A stretch of 64,000 nucleotides of DNA from NCBI RefSeq assembly GCF_900101815.1, contig NZ_FNAO01000001.1:558001-622000 (forward strand), in the 5' to 3' direction. The notes beneath the pieces are model-generated. The model was not told the DNA's origin, did not search any database, and was given only the letters and a program-made list of their open reading frames with translations. Made by a program: the position numbers and the translations under genes. Within the stretch, counting starts at the first letter, position 1; the number at the start of each line of letters is the position of its first letter. The DNA comes from Pricia antarctica (GTDB taxonomy: Bacteria > Bacteroidota > Bacteroidia > Flavobacteriales > Flavobacteriaceae). Positions 9,351 through 18,362 of the stretch are shown here, piece by piece.

Positions 9351-9725
9351 GGTTCAGCTATTTGTTCGAATGAGGCAGATCGTCATAGGTTTGAGGAATA
9401 GTGGATAGGTAGCGATTTTCTGGACGCATTGCAGAGGTACTTTTACAGTTATGCTATCAAATTTACAACTTTTATATAGCAACTATGGTTGTTTTTTATC
9501 ATCATGCGACCTGCTTAGCAGCGGATAGCAATGAACGAAAGAGAAATAAGCTATAGCTAGCAAGAATAATGGATGCTAGCGAGGATTTTTTTTCTATAAA
9601 TTCCGTGAATTCGTTTGAAGATAACCGTTTTACGCTAAGAAAGTACGAGGTCTTGTCTCCCTAAATGGGACGGAATGGTTTAAATTTAGTATATTTAATC
9701 ATACAACCTTAAATATCAATCTATT
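9351..9725. other. Intergenic region, divergent promoters presumed
   Basis: A 375-base A/T-rich gap between divergent genes. No ORF with convincing coding character is present. A near-consensus -7 box TATATTTA lies about 30 bases before the plus-strand gene at 9726. Short repeats of GCTAGC and the palindrome AGCTATAGCT occur near 9550-9590 but form no strong hairpin. Nothing else is seen. Confidence 0.4.
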
Positions 9726-10157
9726 ATGACAACACTAATCAAACCTCCCAAAAGCTTTTGGGTCATTGCCGTCTTAGCATTACTGTGGAACCTCATAGGG
9801 GTGTCCCAATTTTTCATGGCCACATTTATGCTTGACTCCATGGTAGCAAATTTACCCGAAGTTCAGGCCGATATGTATAGGTCAATACCCCTGTGGTACA
9901 CTATTAGTTTTGCTATTACTGTATTTTCGGGACTTTTAGGAGGCATTACCATGTTGCTCCGTAAAAAAATAACGATAGCTCTTTTTGGCATTTCGCTATT
10001 GGCCGTACTGGTGGCCCAGGGCTACTGGATTTTAGGAACGGACGTCATGGAAGTTATGGGTACATCTACCGTTATCATGCCGCTGATTGTAATCGTGATT
10101 TCAATTTTCCTATATTTCTACAACAAGGGAGCCGCTAAAAACGGATGGTTCAAATAG
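9726..10157 (+). CDS. Small four-helix membrane protein, unknown function
   Basis: A 143-residue protein with four predicted membrane helices (about 12-33, 57-78, 84-103 and 112-133) and short polar ends. The N-terminus MTTLIKPPKSFWVIAVLALLW is typical of small flavobacterial membrane proteins that carry no functional name. No catalytic or binding motif is visible. The following TetR gene on the same strand is 227 bases away and has its own operator-like site, so co-transcription is uncertain. Confidence 0.75.
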   Translation: MTTLIKPPKSFWVIAVLALLWNLIGVSQFFMATFMLDSMVANLPEVQADMYRSIPLWYTISFAITVFSGLLGGITMLLRKKITIALFGISLLAVLVAQGYWILGTDVMEVMGTSTVIMPLIVIVISIFLYFYNKGAAKNGWFK

Positions 10158-10347
10158 GGTAAATAGGCGTTCCAATGGTTTGCCGCGAAAGTTTTTCTAT
10201 TTTAAACCCACCCTTCTACCAACTATCCAGTTTGTGCCGGCCTGATTTAAGGCGATAGTCCATCCATTTTATGTCACATAGCGAATAAATCTGCCACACA
10301 TCCATCCATTTTAAATAAAAAGGATTCCCTAAGGTTTTATTGACAAG

Positions 10348-10363
10348 ACCCATCGGTCGGTTT
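10348..10363 (+). promoter_or_regulatory. Candidate TetR operator
   Basis: The sequence ACCCATCGGTCGGTTT contains the imperfect dyad CCGACCGATGG on the reverse strand, the kind of site bound by many TetR-family repressors. It lies between TTGACA (10340) and the ATG of the TetR gene at 10385, so autoregulation is plausible. Confidence 0.4.
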
Positions 10364-10384
10364 AACTTTTTAAACATCAATATT

Positions 10385-11002
10385 ATGGAAAAGAGCCTCA
10401 AACGCATGGCCACCATGCAACGAATGCAAGTCACCGGATTGGAACTGTTCTACAAAAACGGGTATTACAACACAAGCGTAGATGATATCTTAAAGGAACT
10501 ATCGCTTTCAAAAGGAGCGTTTTACTATCATTTCGATTCCAAGGAGGATTTTTTCATCCAGATTATCGAAAACCTTCTGGCCCGTAAAATGTATAGCATG
10601 TTGATCGAACCTATCGAAGGCCATGAGAATACACTGGACCTCATCATGAACTGTTTTGAGGACGCCCTTGAAACCGCAGTTCACAACGAACGCGATTTCG
10701 GTTTTGTGCTCAGCAATTTTATCAACGAGTTCAACGGCCGCAACGAAAATATCATGAAACATTTGAACGACATCCTCAAAATTTGGGAGGTCAATCTCGT
10801 TACCGCCATACAGCGTGGAAAATTTAATGGCCATATCGACAGACACGTCGATAGCGAGGGCGTTGCCGTATTTCTTATGAGTGCCTATATCGGTGTTCGG
10901 ACCTTAATGGTCGAGACGTCCCCGAGTGCAAGAAAATACCGTTTTATGTCGCAGTTGCGGAATTATTTTAAGGCTATGGAACCTAAGACCACAATGATAT
11001 AA
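10385..11002 (+). CDS. TetR/AcrR-family transcriptional regulator
   Basis: A 205-residue DNA-binding repressor-type protein. The N-terminal helix-turn-helix is clear: ELFYKNGYYNTSVDDILKEL followed by LSKGAFYYHFDSKEDFF. The C-terminal domain is helical and probably binds a ligand and dimerises. I place the start at ATG 10385 (MEKSLKRMATMQ) and not at the in-frame TTG 45 bases earlier, because the upstream stretch covers the operator-like site. No efflux or target gene is immediately downstream, so the effector and regulon are unknown. Confidence 0.88.
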   Translation: MEKSLKRMATMQRMQVTGLELFYKNGYYNTSVDDILKELSLSKGAFYYHFDSKEDFFIQIIENLLARKMYSMLIEPIEGHENTLDLIMNCFEDALETAVHNERDFGFVLSNFINEFNGRNENIMKHLNDILKIWEVNLVTAIQRGKFNGHIDRHVDSEGVAVFLMSAYIGVRTLMVETSPSARKYRFMSQLRNYFKAMEPKTTMI

Positions 11003-11244
11003 AATTGTTTTTATACGTCGTAGTCCATCTTTCCGGTTTCCTATTTTTTCAGGACGCTTCACGATGTCTGCTTGCCGACAAGCTGCCCTGTAGACATACA
11101 TCGGTCTATATCGATTTTGCCCCCCTAGAGACATCAAGGGGAGCCCGTGAGATTCTGCACCTAAGATTAGGTTTAAAAAAACAGGTGGATAGCTAACCGT
11201 CAGCGCGACAGATTCAGTATAACCATGGAACAGTTGGTATGTTA

Positions 11245-12327
11245 TTATCGGTTCAAAACGGCCTCAACCTTCTCAAACACATCCCCCGGTAAAATCGTTT
11301 GCATCGCCGTTTCATATCCCTTTGGCATTTTGTTGCCATAGACCGAAGTTGGGATCAGCGGAAATTTTTCTCGATTTGCCAAAAGGGCATTATCGGCATC
11401 TTGACCAAAAGGATAAAAGCCCGCAAACGGATGGGTAATGCCCCAGAGCGTAATCACCGGAATACCGTACATGGCCGCCAAATGACCGTTGCCACTATCC
11501 ATGGACAGCATACCATCAAGGTTAGAGATCAAGGCAAGTTCTTCGGGAAAAGAAAGTTTTCCGGAGACGTTGATACAGGATGTAAAATGGGTCGCTAACG
11601 CCTCGAGCTTTTTCTCTTCTTCCTTACCTCCGCCAAAAAGAAAAATAGCATACTTTTCGGTATCGTCGAGCTTCCGGATGACTTCCTCCATCAAACGTAA
11701 AGGGTACATTTTTCCCTCGAAAGCGGCGAACGGAGCGATTCCCAACCATTTTTTGGTGTTCGAACCAATAAGTTCCACTGTATTTTCGGACAGTTCTTCT
11801 TTGGACAAGGGGACTGCCTTAGACAGATCTACCGGAAAACCCAATGCACTAAAAACATCCACATAGCGCTGATGGGTGGTCTTCAGGGGTGTAAAAATCT
11901 TATTTTTTGAGGCGGTCAATCCCTTTTTATCCGCCCGTCCCTTATCAATTTGAAAAAATGGGATTCCCCCAAAACGGAAATAGCGTTTTAAAACTTTGCT
12001 TCGAAGTACATTGTGCAGGTCCGCTACGGCATCTATGTGGCGTGCGCGAAGATCTTGGTAAAGCGTATAGAGTCCGAATACCCCTTTATGCCTTCCTTTT
12101 ACATCCGCTTCGAATACTTCTACATTCTTGAATTGAGCGAACATCGGAGCGAAGAAATTTTTGGTGAGTACCGTTATTTTTAGATTTGGATAGTCGTGGG
12201 TCAGCGCGGAAAGCACCGGTATTGTCATGGCCACGTCGCCCATGGCAGAGAGGCGGATGATAAGAAGTCTACGTCCCTTAACGTCCACATGGGGAGCCAC
12301 TTTTGAAATTTCTTCGCCCTGTTTCAT
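11245..12327 (-). CDS. Glycosyltransferase family 9 (heptosyltransferase-like)
   Basis: A 360-residue GT9 enzyme of GT-B fold. The N-terminal RLLIIRLSAMGDVAMTIPVL and the C-terminal half with IAPFAAFEGKMYP, LFGGGKEE and LDGMLSMDSGNGHLAAMYGIPVITLWG (read in parts) are the usual nucleotide-sugar-binding elements. It would add a heptose-like or related sugar to the lipopolysaccharide core at the inner face of the cytoplasmic membrane. It is followed, in operon order, after the DUF4254 gene, a pairing common in flavobacteria. Confidence 0.9.
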   Translation of the reverse strand: MKQGEEISKVAPHVDVKGRRLLIIRLSAMGDVAMTIPVLSALTHDYPNLKITVLTKNFFAPMFAQFKNVEVFEADVKGRHKGVFGLYTLYQDLRARHIDAVADLHNVLRSKVLKRYFRFGGIPFFQIDKGRADKKGLTASKNKIFTPLKTTHQRYVDVFSALGFPVDLSKAVPLSKEELSENTVELIGSNTKKWLGIAPFAAFEGKMYPLRLMEEVIRKLDDTEKYAIFLFGGGKEEEKKLEALATHFTSCINVSGKLSFPEELALISNLDGMLSMDSGNGHLAAMYGIPVITLWGITHPFAGFYPFGQDADNALLANREKFPLIPTSVYGNKMPKGYETAMQTILPGDVFEKVEAVLNR

Positions 12328-12401
12328 GTATTTGAGGAAAGGTAGTTTTTGTTTATCCCATAAAATACCTTATTTTTTCCTGCATTTTACCCTTTAAGGG
12401 A

Positions 12402-13007
12402 TTAGGGAGCCTTTCGTAATACGGGATTCAACTCCTCGTCATTGTACATCTTCATCTGTTTATAAACTTTCATGTATTTGCTTCCGGATTCGATATCCGC
12501 CAAAAGTTGATCGATGGCCGTGGAAAGGTCCTTACGTTGCTCGAGCAGCACATTGAGTTTGTCACTACATTTGTTTATGTGTTCGGCGGACGCATCGGTT
12601 CGCTCGGCCTCTTCTTGCATGTGGTAGATCTTTAGGGCCAAAATGGAGAGACGGTCGATGGCCCAGGCCGGACTTTCGGTGTTGATGGTGGCATCCTCCT
12701 TAACATCTACAGCACTATACTTTTCAAGGAAATAGCTGTCAATAAATTCCACCAGGTCCGTCCTGTCCTGATTGCTGGCATCTATCTTTCTCTTAAGGTT
12801 CAAAGCCGCTTTGGGTTCGATATCGGGGTCGCGGATGATATCCTCATAATGCCACTGCACCGTATCTATCCAATTCTTCCGATAGAGCAAACGGGCGATA
12901 TCGTCTTTAGCGTAAGGGTTTGCAAAAGGCTGATACACATCGTTCTTGACGTGGTACTTATCTATACTTTCCTGAAAAATTTTATAGGCGAAGGCACTGA
13001 AATCCAT
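12402..13007 (-). CDS. DUF4254-family protein
   Basis: A 201-residue, mostly helical cytosolic protein of the DUF4254 family, with the conserved N-terminal portion SAFAYKIFQESIDKYH and RLLYRKNWIDTVQWHYEDI. The function is unknown. The gene sits directly upstream of the GT9 gene, and this neighbour is the only clue, pointing to lipopolysaccharide core synthesis. I chose ATG 13007 over the TTG 18 bases earlier because a perfect -7 box (TAACTTTG on the minus strand) overlaps that TTG. Confidence 0.8.
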   Translation of the reverse strand: MDFSAFAYKIFQESIDKYHVKNDVYQPFANPYAKDDIARLLYRKNWIDTVQWHYEDIIRDPDIEPKAALNLKRKIDASNQDRTDLVEFIDSYFLEKYSAVDVKEDATINTESPAWAIDRLSILALKIYHMQEEAERTDASAEHINKCSDKLNVLLEQRKDLSTAIDQLLADIESGSKYMKVYKQMKMYNDEELNPVLRKAP

Positions 13008-13022
13008 ACGTATTCTTTTAAA

Positions 13023-13030
13023 CAAAGTTA
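13023..13030 (-). promoter_or_regulatory. -7 promoter box for DUF4254/GT9
   Basis: TAACTTTG on the minus strand matches TAnnTTTG exactly, 15 bases before the ATG at 13007. No convincing -33 TTG was seen. Confidence 0.4.
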
Positions 13031-13063
13031 TAGATTATTATCGAAGTTCGTGCCTTCAAGGGT

Positions 13064-14005
13064 TTAAGGTTCAATCGCTATACTTCCCAACAGCACCAGG
13101 AAAGGAACAACAATTGCGGCGATGAGCACAATTTCTTTGATATGTGCCCTTCGTATCGACTCGATGTATTTGGTCATAAAAACTACGGCCGGAAAAAAGG
13201 CAATCATCACAGGGTATACATTATCCGAAAGTTTGAGCAGGTTCACCACTAGCCCAATAACGAACGAAAATGCGATCAGGCGCATGGTAACTACCCTTCC
13301 AAATCCGGACTTACCCAATTTCAAAAATGCCAAAAGGCCCGTTAAAAACGTTACAGAAGCGAACAAAATAAGTTTTGTGCTGTGACCCCAATACGAGAAA
13401 TAGCCAACGTCGAAGGAAAAATGCAACTGATAGTGTTCGACCAAAAATTCCTCATGACCTGCCAAAATCAAAATACATTTCGTAACCATGTACACCGCAA
13501 ACAGACCTGCAAAAGGCACAAGCCAATTACGTATATTTTTTGGCGCGTAAAAATAGATAGCGGCAAAGACCAGTATAAGGAACAGTATGGCCCAATCGTA
13601 GAACAAACTGGAGACCAAGACCCATATCGTGGCATCGAAAATCTTAAACTTGGTTTCTCTTGAAGAACGCATGCTGATCAACCTTCTTGTGGCCAACAAA
13701 AGAAAAAAACTACATAAAATGGCATTCGAATCGAGCAGTGTTTCCGGAAAGACTACGGTCAACAGTACATAAAAAAGTATAGAAAACGAATTCGAACCCG
13801 TGACCTTGTTCCGTTTTACGATAAAATTGACCAAGAAAATACTGAAAAGCAAAGCCCCTAGAACCAACATGTTCTGCAACAACTGCGGGGACGCGTAAAT
13901 TCTTCCGAACAGGAAAAAATGGACCCCCCAATAAAAAATGAACAGAAACGTTAAAACAATTATGTAGTTGATTGGCTTTGTTTTGCCAAAAATGATGGAA
14001 ATCAT
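13064..14005 (-). CDS. DUF6427-family polytopic membrane protein
   Basis: A 313-residue integral membrane protein with roughly nine hydrophobic segments spread over its length and short loops. The N-terminus MISIIFGKTKPINYIIVL and the overall pattern fit DUF6427, a family I know only from Flavobacteriia. No catalytic motif is evident. It is divergent from the DUF6341 gene with 39 bases between start codons, an arrangement repeated in many flavobacterial genomes, so the two probably share a regulatory region. Confidence 0.8.
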   Translation of the reverse strand: MISIIFGKTKPINYIIVLTFLFIFYWGVHFFLFGRIYASPQLLQNMLVLGALLFSIFLVNFIVKRNKVTGSNSFSILFYVLLTVVFPETLLDSNAILCSFFLLLATRRLISMRSSRETKFKIFDATIWVLVSSLFYDWAILFLILVFAAIYFYAPKNIRNWLVPFAGLFAVYMVTKCILILAGHEEFLVEHYQLHFSFDVGYFSYWGHSTKLILFASVTFLTGLLAFLKLGKSGFGRVVTMRLIAFSFVIGLVVNLLKLSDNVYPVMIAFFPAVVFMTKYIESIRRAHIKEIVLIAAIVVPFLVLLGSIAIEP

Positions 14006-14017
14006 CCCGACTTTTTA

Positions 14018-14025
14018 TATTTTTG
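14018..14025 (+). promoter_or_regulatory. -7 promoter box for DUF6341
   Basis: TATTTTTG matches TAnnTTTG exactly and lies 19 bases before the ATG at 14045. Confidence 0.45.
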
Positions 14026-14044
14026 CTTTGTAAATATAGCTAAG

Positions 14045-14272
14045 ATGACTTCATTTTTTAAAGGAATAGAGGATTTGTTCGTAAACCATCTTTTTTGGCC
14101 GTTAGACCAATTGCGGTATATGGACAGTTGGTGGGGGGCCAATTTTTTCAACTGGATCTTGTTTCTAATCGGTTCCGCGGCTTTTATCTACTGGATGCTT
14201 CAATTGAAAAAGTTTGATGAGAGCGGAGAAGAGAATACGAAATCGGTGCCAACAACATGGAATTACGAATAA
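14045..14272 (+). CDS. DUF6341-family small membrane protein
   Basis: A 75-residue protein with one hydrophobic helix (about 33-54, NFFNWILFLIGSAAFIYWML) followed by a polar tail. The sequence MTSFFKGIEDLFVNHLFWPLD is characteristic of a small flavobacterial family (DUF6341) sometimes mislabelled as uracil phosphoribosyltransferase. It carries no phosphoribosyltransferase motif. The function is unknown; membrane location is inferred. Confidence 0.8.
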   Translation: MTSFFKGIEDLFVNHLFWPLDQLRYMDSWWGANFFNWILFLIGSAAFIYWMLQLKKFDESGEENTKSVPTTWNYE

Positions 14273-14302
14273 GCCGAGACCTCTATAGGCCATAATTGAA
14301 GG

Positions 14303-15574
14303 TCAAAGGTCGAACCCGATATCATTTCGGTAGTTCATTCCCTCGAAACCAATTTGGTGAATGTTTTGATAAGATATATTTAGTGCTTCCTTGAAATTTT
14401 TCCCATAGGATGTGATTGCCATTACCCTTCCACCGTTTGTGACCGTTTTGCCATCTTTGTTCGTTGTACCCGCATGGAAAACCAGCGAATCATCGATTTT
14501 TTCAAAACCTGTGATTGTTTTTCCTTTTTCATACCCTCCGGGATAGCCTCCTGAAACCAACATGACCGTTGCCGCCGTGCGCTCGTCGATTTCCAGATCA
14601 ACGGCATCTAAACTCTGATCGGCAACGGCTTCGAAGAGGGATACCATATCATTTTTGATCCGCGGAACGACCACCTCGGTTTCCGGATCGCCCATACGCA
14701 CGTTATACTCGATGACCTTGGGGTCGACGCCAACCTTGATCAATCCGATAAAAATAAAGCCCTTGTAAGGTAATTCATCCTTTTTAAGGCCCTCTACGGT
14801 CGGTTTGACGATGCGCTGGTGGACTTTATCCATAAACGCGGTATCCGCGAAGGGAACGGGGGAAATTGCGCCCATTCCGCCGGTATTGAGTCCGCTGTCT
14901 CCTTCTCCGATGCGTTTGTAATCTTTTGCGGTGGGAAGCACCTTGTAGCCCTTTCCATCCGTCAGTACAAAAACGCTCAACTCGATACCCGATAAAAACT
15001 CCTCAATGACGACTGTAGTACTGGCAGCACCGAATTTCGCATCGACCAACATGGATTCTAGTTCATTTTTGGCCTCTAGCAAATCGTTCAAGATAACCAC
15101 CCCTTTACCGGCGGCCAGACCATCCGCTTTCAAAACATAAGGGGGGTCGAGGGATTCTAAAAAAGCAAAACCTTTCTGCAAGGTATCGGCCTTGAAACTT
15201 TCATAGGCCGCCGTGGGGATATTGTGGCGCATCATGAATTTCTTGGCAAATTCCTTGCTGCCTTCCAGCTCCGCTGCGGCTTTTTGGGGGCCGATTACCG
15301 GAATATGAGCCAAATCGTCATCATTGAGAAAAAAATCATGGATGCCATTGACCAAAGGATCTTCAGGGCCGACGATTACCATATGAATACTTTCTTCTAA
15401 AACTGATTTTTTTATGGCATCGAAATCATTTACCCCGATTGGTATGTTCTTGGCGATTTCGGCAGTACCTGCGTTGCCCGGGGCAACGAAAAGATTAGTT
15501 AATTTCGGGCTTTGCTTAAGTTTCCAGGCCAAAGTGTGCTCGCGGCCGCCGGAGCCTAGGATGAGGATGTTCAT
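14303..15574 (-). CDS. purD: Phosphoribosylamine-glycine ligase
   Basis: A 423-residue ATP-grasp ligase (GARS) that joins glycine to 5-phosphoribosylamine in purine synthesis. Visible elements are the N-terminal MNILILGSGGREHTLAWKL, the ATP-grasp region with YVLKADGLAAGKGVVI, and EYNVRMGDPETEVV for metal and ligand binding near the C-terminal third. I start at ATG 15574, which gives the standard N-terminus, and not at the TTG ten codons earlier. The gene is monocistronic here, with a -7 box upstream. Confidence 0.97.
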   Translation of the reverse strand: MNILILGSGGREHTLAWKLKQSPKLTNLFVAPGNAGTAEIAKNIPIGVNDFDAIKKSVLEESIHMVIVGPEDPLVNGIHDFFLNDDDLAHIPVIGPQKAAAELEGSKEFAKKFMMRHNIPTAAYESFKADTLQKGFAFLESLDPPYVLKADGLAAGKGVVILNDLLEAKNELESMLVDAKFGAASTTVVIEEFLSGIELSVFVLTDGKGYKVLPTAKDYKRIGEGDSGLNTGGMGAISPVPFADTAFMDKVHQRIVKPTVEGLKKDELPYKGFIFIGLIKVGVDPKVIEYNVRMGDPETEVVVPRIKNDMVSLFEAVADQSLDAVDLEIDERTAATVMLVSGGYPGGYEKGKTITGFEKIDDSLVFHAGTTNKDGKTVTNGGRVMAITSYGKNFKEALNISYQNIHQIGFEGMNYRNDIGFDL

Positions 15575-15601
15575 GGATGTCGGTGTTGAAGTGGTTTTGG
15601 T

Positions 15602-15609
15602 CAAAAATA
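15602..15609 (-). promoter_or_regulatory. purD: -7 promoter box for purD
   Basis: TATTTTTG on the minus strand matches TAnnTTTG exactly, 27 bases before the purD ATG. Confidence 0.4.
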
Positions 15610-15820
15610 AGGTTTGAAATGGACTTTATTCGAGAAATATCCAATTTTGGATTAGGACAGTTTGGTCAGCTTAGAGAGATTCCGGCTAAGTTGATGTTGA
15701 AAACAGTTTAAGTCCGGTTCTATTGTGCCATATCGATTAACGTGTTTCGAATCGTATACGATACTGCAGTCGTTTCTCATGAATTCACTAAATAAATCTC
15801 ATCGAATTACAAATACCCAA

Positions 15821-15859
15821 TTTATACAGTTTCGGAATCGGATTCCGAAACTGTGTAAA
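15821..15859. repeat. 39-bp near-perfect palindrome
   Basis: Arms of 14 bases (15826-15839 and 15841-15854, ACAGTTTCGGAATC and its complement) flank one G. Outside them four further A:T pairs and one G:T pair extend the stem to 19 positions. It lies 10 bases after the stop of the WecA-like gene. It may act as a terminator for that gene, but no T-run follows on the minus strand, so a binding site or another structural role is also possible. Confidence 0.7.
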
Positions 15860-15869
15860 CTAATTTTTC

Positions 15870-17057
15870 CTAAACCTCGTCGATTGATGAGTCTTCGCTC
15901 TTTTTGCTTTCCATCTTCCTTTTCTTAGAACTTTTTTCCTCCACCTTTGATTTAAACCGTTTGACCTTTCGTTTTAGTAAGATTTTCTGCTTTAAGGTTG
16001 TGAAATTATAGTTGTATTTAAAGAAAATATATCCCAAAAAGATAACCACGGACACCAACATGATTACCATACCCAAATTTTTGGCCGTACTGCCTAAAAC
16101 AATAAACAGGGTTACAAAGAGTAGATTAAAGCAGCCTATGATAAAACTCGCCTGTTTGTGCGTAAGGCCCCAATAATCGATTAAAACGTGGTGTGTATGG
16201 TTTCGATCAGGTGAAAACGGACCTTTTTTGTTGGCGATACGGATGGCAAAGACTCTGGCCGTATCAAAAAGCGGAACGATAAGTATACTTATGGCTATCA
16301 ACGGCGCGTTTTCTAATAAAAATGGGAGGTCGGTATAAGCAACAGGGCGCAATGCCAAAAATTTTAGTGTAAGCACACTAATAATAAAACCTACAATTAA
16401 TGAACCCGTATCTCCCATAAAAATCTTTTTATCCGAGGAGAGATTAAACCCCAAAAAAGACATAAGACTGGCGTTTAAAGCTATAGCCAATAAAGCGAAA
16501 AAATATTCTTCAGTCAAATAAAATATGGTGGTATAGATTACTAAAATAACAATACCTACAATAGAGGCCAAACCATCGATACCGTCAATAAGATTGTAAG
16601 AATTAATGATTGTGATCATCATGAAACCACCAATAATTAAATACAGGTAATAAGGTATTTCATTGATGTTCAAAAAACCATTCAGAGAGTGGATTGTAAA
16701 GCTAGGGTTGGCCAGTATGAAGGAGATAGCGAAGACTTGGGATATAAGTTTTGCGCCTGGGGATATGACTACGAGGTCGTCTTTAAGACCCACTATGAAG
16801 AGTATTGTTAGGCCGGGTATAATGTACATAGCTTCATCGAAAGCGTCTCTGCCATTTATGAAAAATAGAGCAAAAATTAAGGTATAGAAAAAGGATACTC
16901 CCCCTAGGGTAGGCGTCCTCAAAGTATGGGAACTTCTATTATTCGGACTATCCATTAATCTTTTGTACTCGACAACGCTGATTATCTTTGGTATCGTCAA
17001 ATACGTAAGAAGAAAAGCCCCAATAAAAAGCGATATGGCAGTTTCTAGAAAAAACAA
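15870..17057 (-). CDS. Undecaprenyl-phosphate phosphosugar transferase (WecA/MraY family)
   Basis: A 395-residue polytopic membrane enzyme that transfers a sugar-1-phosphate, usually GlcNAc-1-P, from a UDP-sugar to undecaprenyl phosphate, starting a lipid-linked glycan. Motifs of the family are present: GLKDDLVV (about 89), NSYNLIDGIDGLA (about 152), FMGDTGSLIVGF (about 213) and the cytosolic DRNHTHHVL loop (about 283). About ten membrane helices are followed by a very basic and then acidic C-terminal tail (about 365-395). No ATG fits the N-terminus; the first possible start is TTG 17057, since an in-frame stop lies just upstream. Confidence 0.92.
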   Translation of the reverse strand: MFFLETAISLFIGAFLLTYLTIPKIISVVEYKRLMDSPNNRSSHTLRTPTLGGVSFFYTLIFALFFINGRDAFDEAMYIIPGLTILFIVGLKDDLVVISPGAKLISQVFAISFILANPSFTIHSLNGFLNINEIPYYLYLIIGGFMMITIINSYNLIDGIDGLASIVGIVILVIYTTIFYLTEEYFFALLAIALNASLMSFLGFNLSSDKKIFMGDTGSLIVGFIISVLTLKFLALRPVAYTDLPFLLENAPLIAISILIVPLFDTARVFAIRIANKKGPFSPDRNHTHHVLIDYWGLTHKQASFIIGCFNLLFVTLFIVLGSTAKNLGMVIMLVSVVIFLGYIFFKYNYNFTTLKQKILLKRKVKRFKSKVEEKSSKKRKMESKKSEDSSIDEV

Positions 17058-17154
17058 AACGAATGTTTAGGCTCTAAAAGTAGCAAAAGTTGAATCAACA
17101 ATGAGAATTTCGATTGAAATAGTGCAAAATGGGCTAGGCGAAAAACACTCCAAA

Positions 17155-18234
17155 TCATGCGCTCCATAAATTTTCATAAGATTCGCTAATGAATTTCCAA
17201 GTATATCTTTTTTTAGCGGTCTGTTTCATTTTCAAAGCCACGGTGTCCAAATTTTTGGCATATGCTAGGTCATTTTTTAACAATTTCAATAAATCTTCAC
17301 CAGTCTTGAAGTAAAGTGCCTCGTTATTTGTTGTATAACGGTTGTAATCAACATCAAATGCAACTATAGGAAGACCCAGATACATCGCCTCGACCAAGGA
17401 AGGATTGGTGCCCCCCGCACTATGGCCATGAACATATAGAAAACAGTTAGCCCTTAACTCGTTCAGTTTGTTTGGATCATATATTGGGTCCAAAAGATAT
17501 AAATTTTCTTTATTCACATATATTTCCCGTAATTCTTTCCCGTATTCACTGTTATTCCAATTGCCTACCACTACCAAATTAACCGTTGTTTTGCCGAAGG
17601 CCTCTAAAATAATATGGATATTGTTTTCTGGTTCAATCCGGCATACCTTAAACGCGAAGTTCTTAGGCAAACACAATTCTTCCAAGGTTGATTTGCTTAA
17701 CTCTTTATAAAATACATGATCTGCACCATAGGCAATAAGAGTACTCGGTTTTGCGTATTCGTGAAATACATGATTTTCAATTCCCTCATTATCCACAACG
17801 GTTACGTTGCTAAACCTCACCGCAATCTTCTCTTGCATTTTTAAATATTTTTTGGCGATGTCGCCCCATTTATCGCGCTTCCATTCCAGTCCGTCGATAT
17901 TGGTAATTATCTTCTTATTCGTGAACCATTTTATTACAGGAATCATAAAGGCCCCGCTTACACCCAAAATCAAAAGGACATCCGCAAAGAACATCGCATG
18001 AACAATTGATATAACATCATAAATTATGCTTGATTTACCGTTTGCGTGGAAAGGAAGATATCTTAGTCTGGCGCCCAAGTAAGTTTCCTGACGCTCGCCC
18101 CTGTAATTTGGTGAACTACAATAAATCGTAAAATCGTATTTACCTCCAAGTTGGTCGACCAAGTTTTCGGCCAAAGTCTCGAACCCGCCATATTTAGCTG
18201 GTATACCCACAGTTCCGATAATCGCTATTTTCAA
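17155..18234 (-). CDS. DUF1972-type glycosyltransferase (rhamnosyltransferase-like, GT4)
   Basis: A 359-residue GT-B glycosyltransferase. The N-terminus KIAIIGTVGIPAKYGGFETL is the DUF1972 signature, and the C-terminal half carries HSAGGTNPSLVEAMYLGLPI, the donor-binding E-x7-E region of GT4 enzymes. DUF1972 proteins often transfer rhamnose, which would fit the dTDP-rhamnose genes in this locus. The canonical N-terminus begins at a TTG (18234); an in-frame stop upstream and the absence of ATG support this unusual start. Confidence 0.88.
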   Translation of the reverse strand: MKIAIIGTVGIPAKYGGFETLAENLVDQLGGKYDFTIYCSSPNYRGERQETYLGARLRYLPFHANGKSSIIYDVISIVHAMFFADVLLILGVSGAFMIPVIKWFTNKKIITNIDGLEWKRDKWGDIAKKYLKMQEKIAVRFSNVTVVDNEGIENHVFHEYAKPSTLIAYGADHVFYKELSKSTLEELCLPKNFAFKVCRIEPENNIHIILEAFGKTTVNLVVVGNWNNSEYGKELREIYVNKENLYLLDPIYDPNKLNELRANCFLYVHGHSAGGTNPSLVEAMYLGLPIVAFDVDYNRYTTNNEALYFKTGEDLLKLLKNDLAYAKNLDTVALKMKQTAKKRYTWKFISESYENLWSA

Positions 18235-18362
18235 AGTGTTGGATTTTTCAAAAATTATTTGTCAATTTGGAAAGCAGGTCAACCGATTAAAATAGTTTTA
18301 TCCATCAAAAAGATGAGCAGCTCCGTTTTAATTTTCTACTTTCGTTTTCAAACACGAAGCAC

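Noticed and set aside
11005-11196. 63-residue plus-strand ORF after the TetR gene
   Set aside because: No recognisable family, no promoter box and an odd composition; the region has small stem-loops and is more likely non-coding.
15690-15720. GGTTCTA-like sequence reminiscent of a tRNA T-arm
   Set aside because: No matching acceptor, D or anticodon arms could be folded around it.
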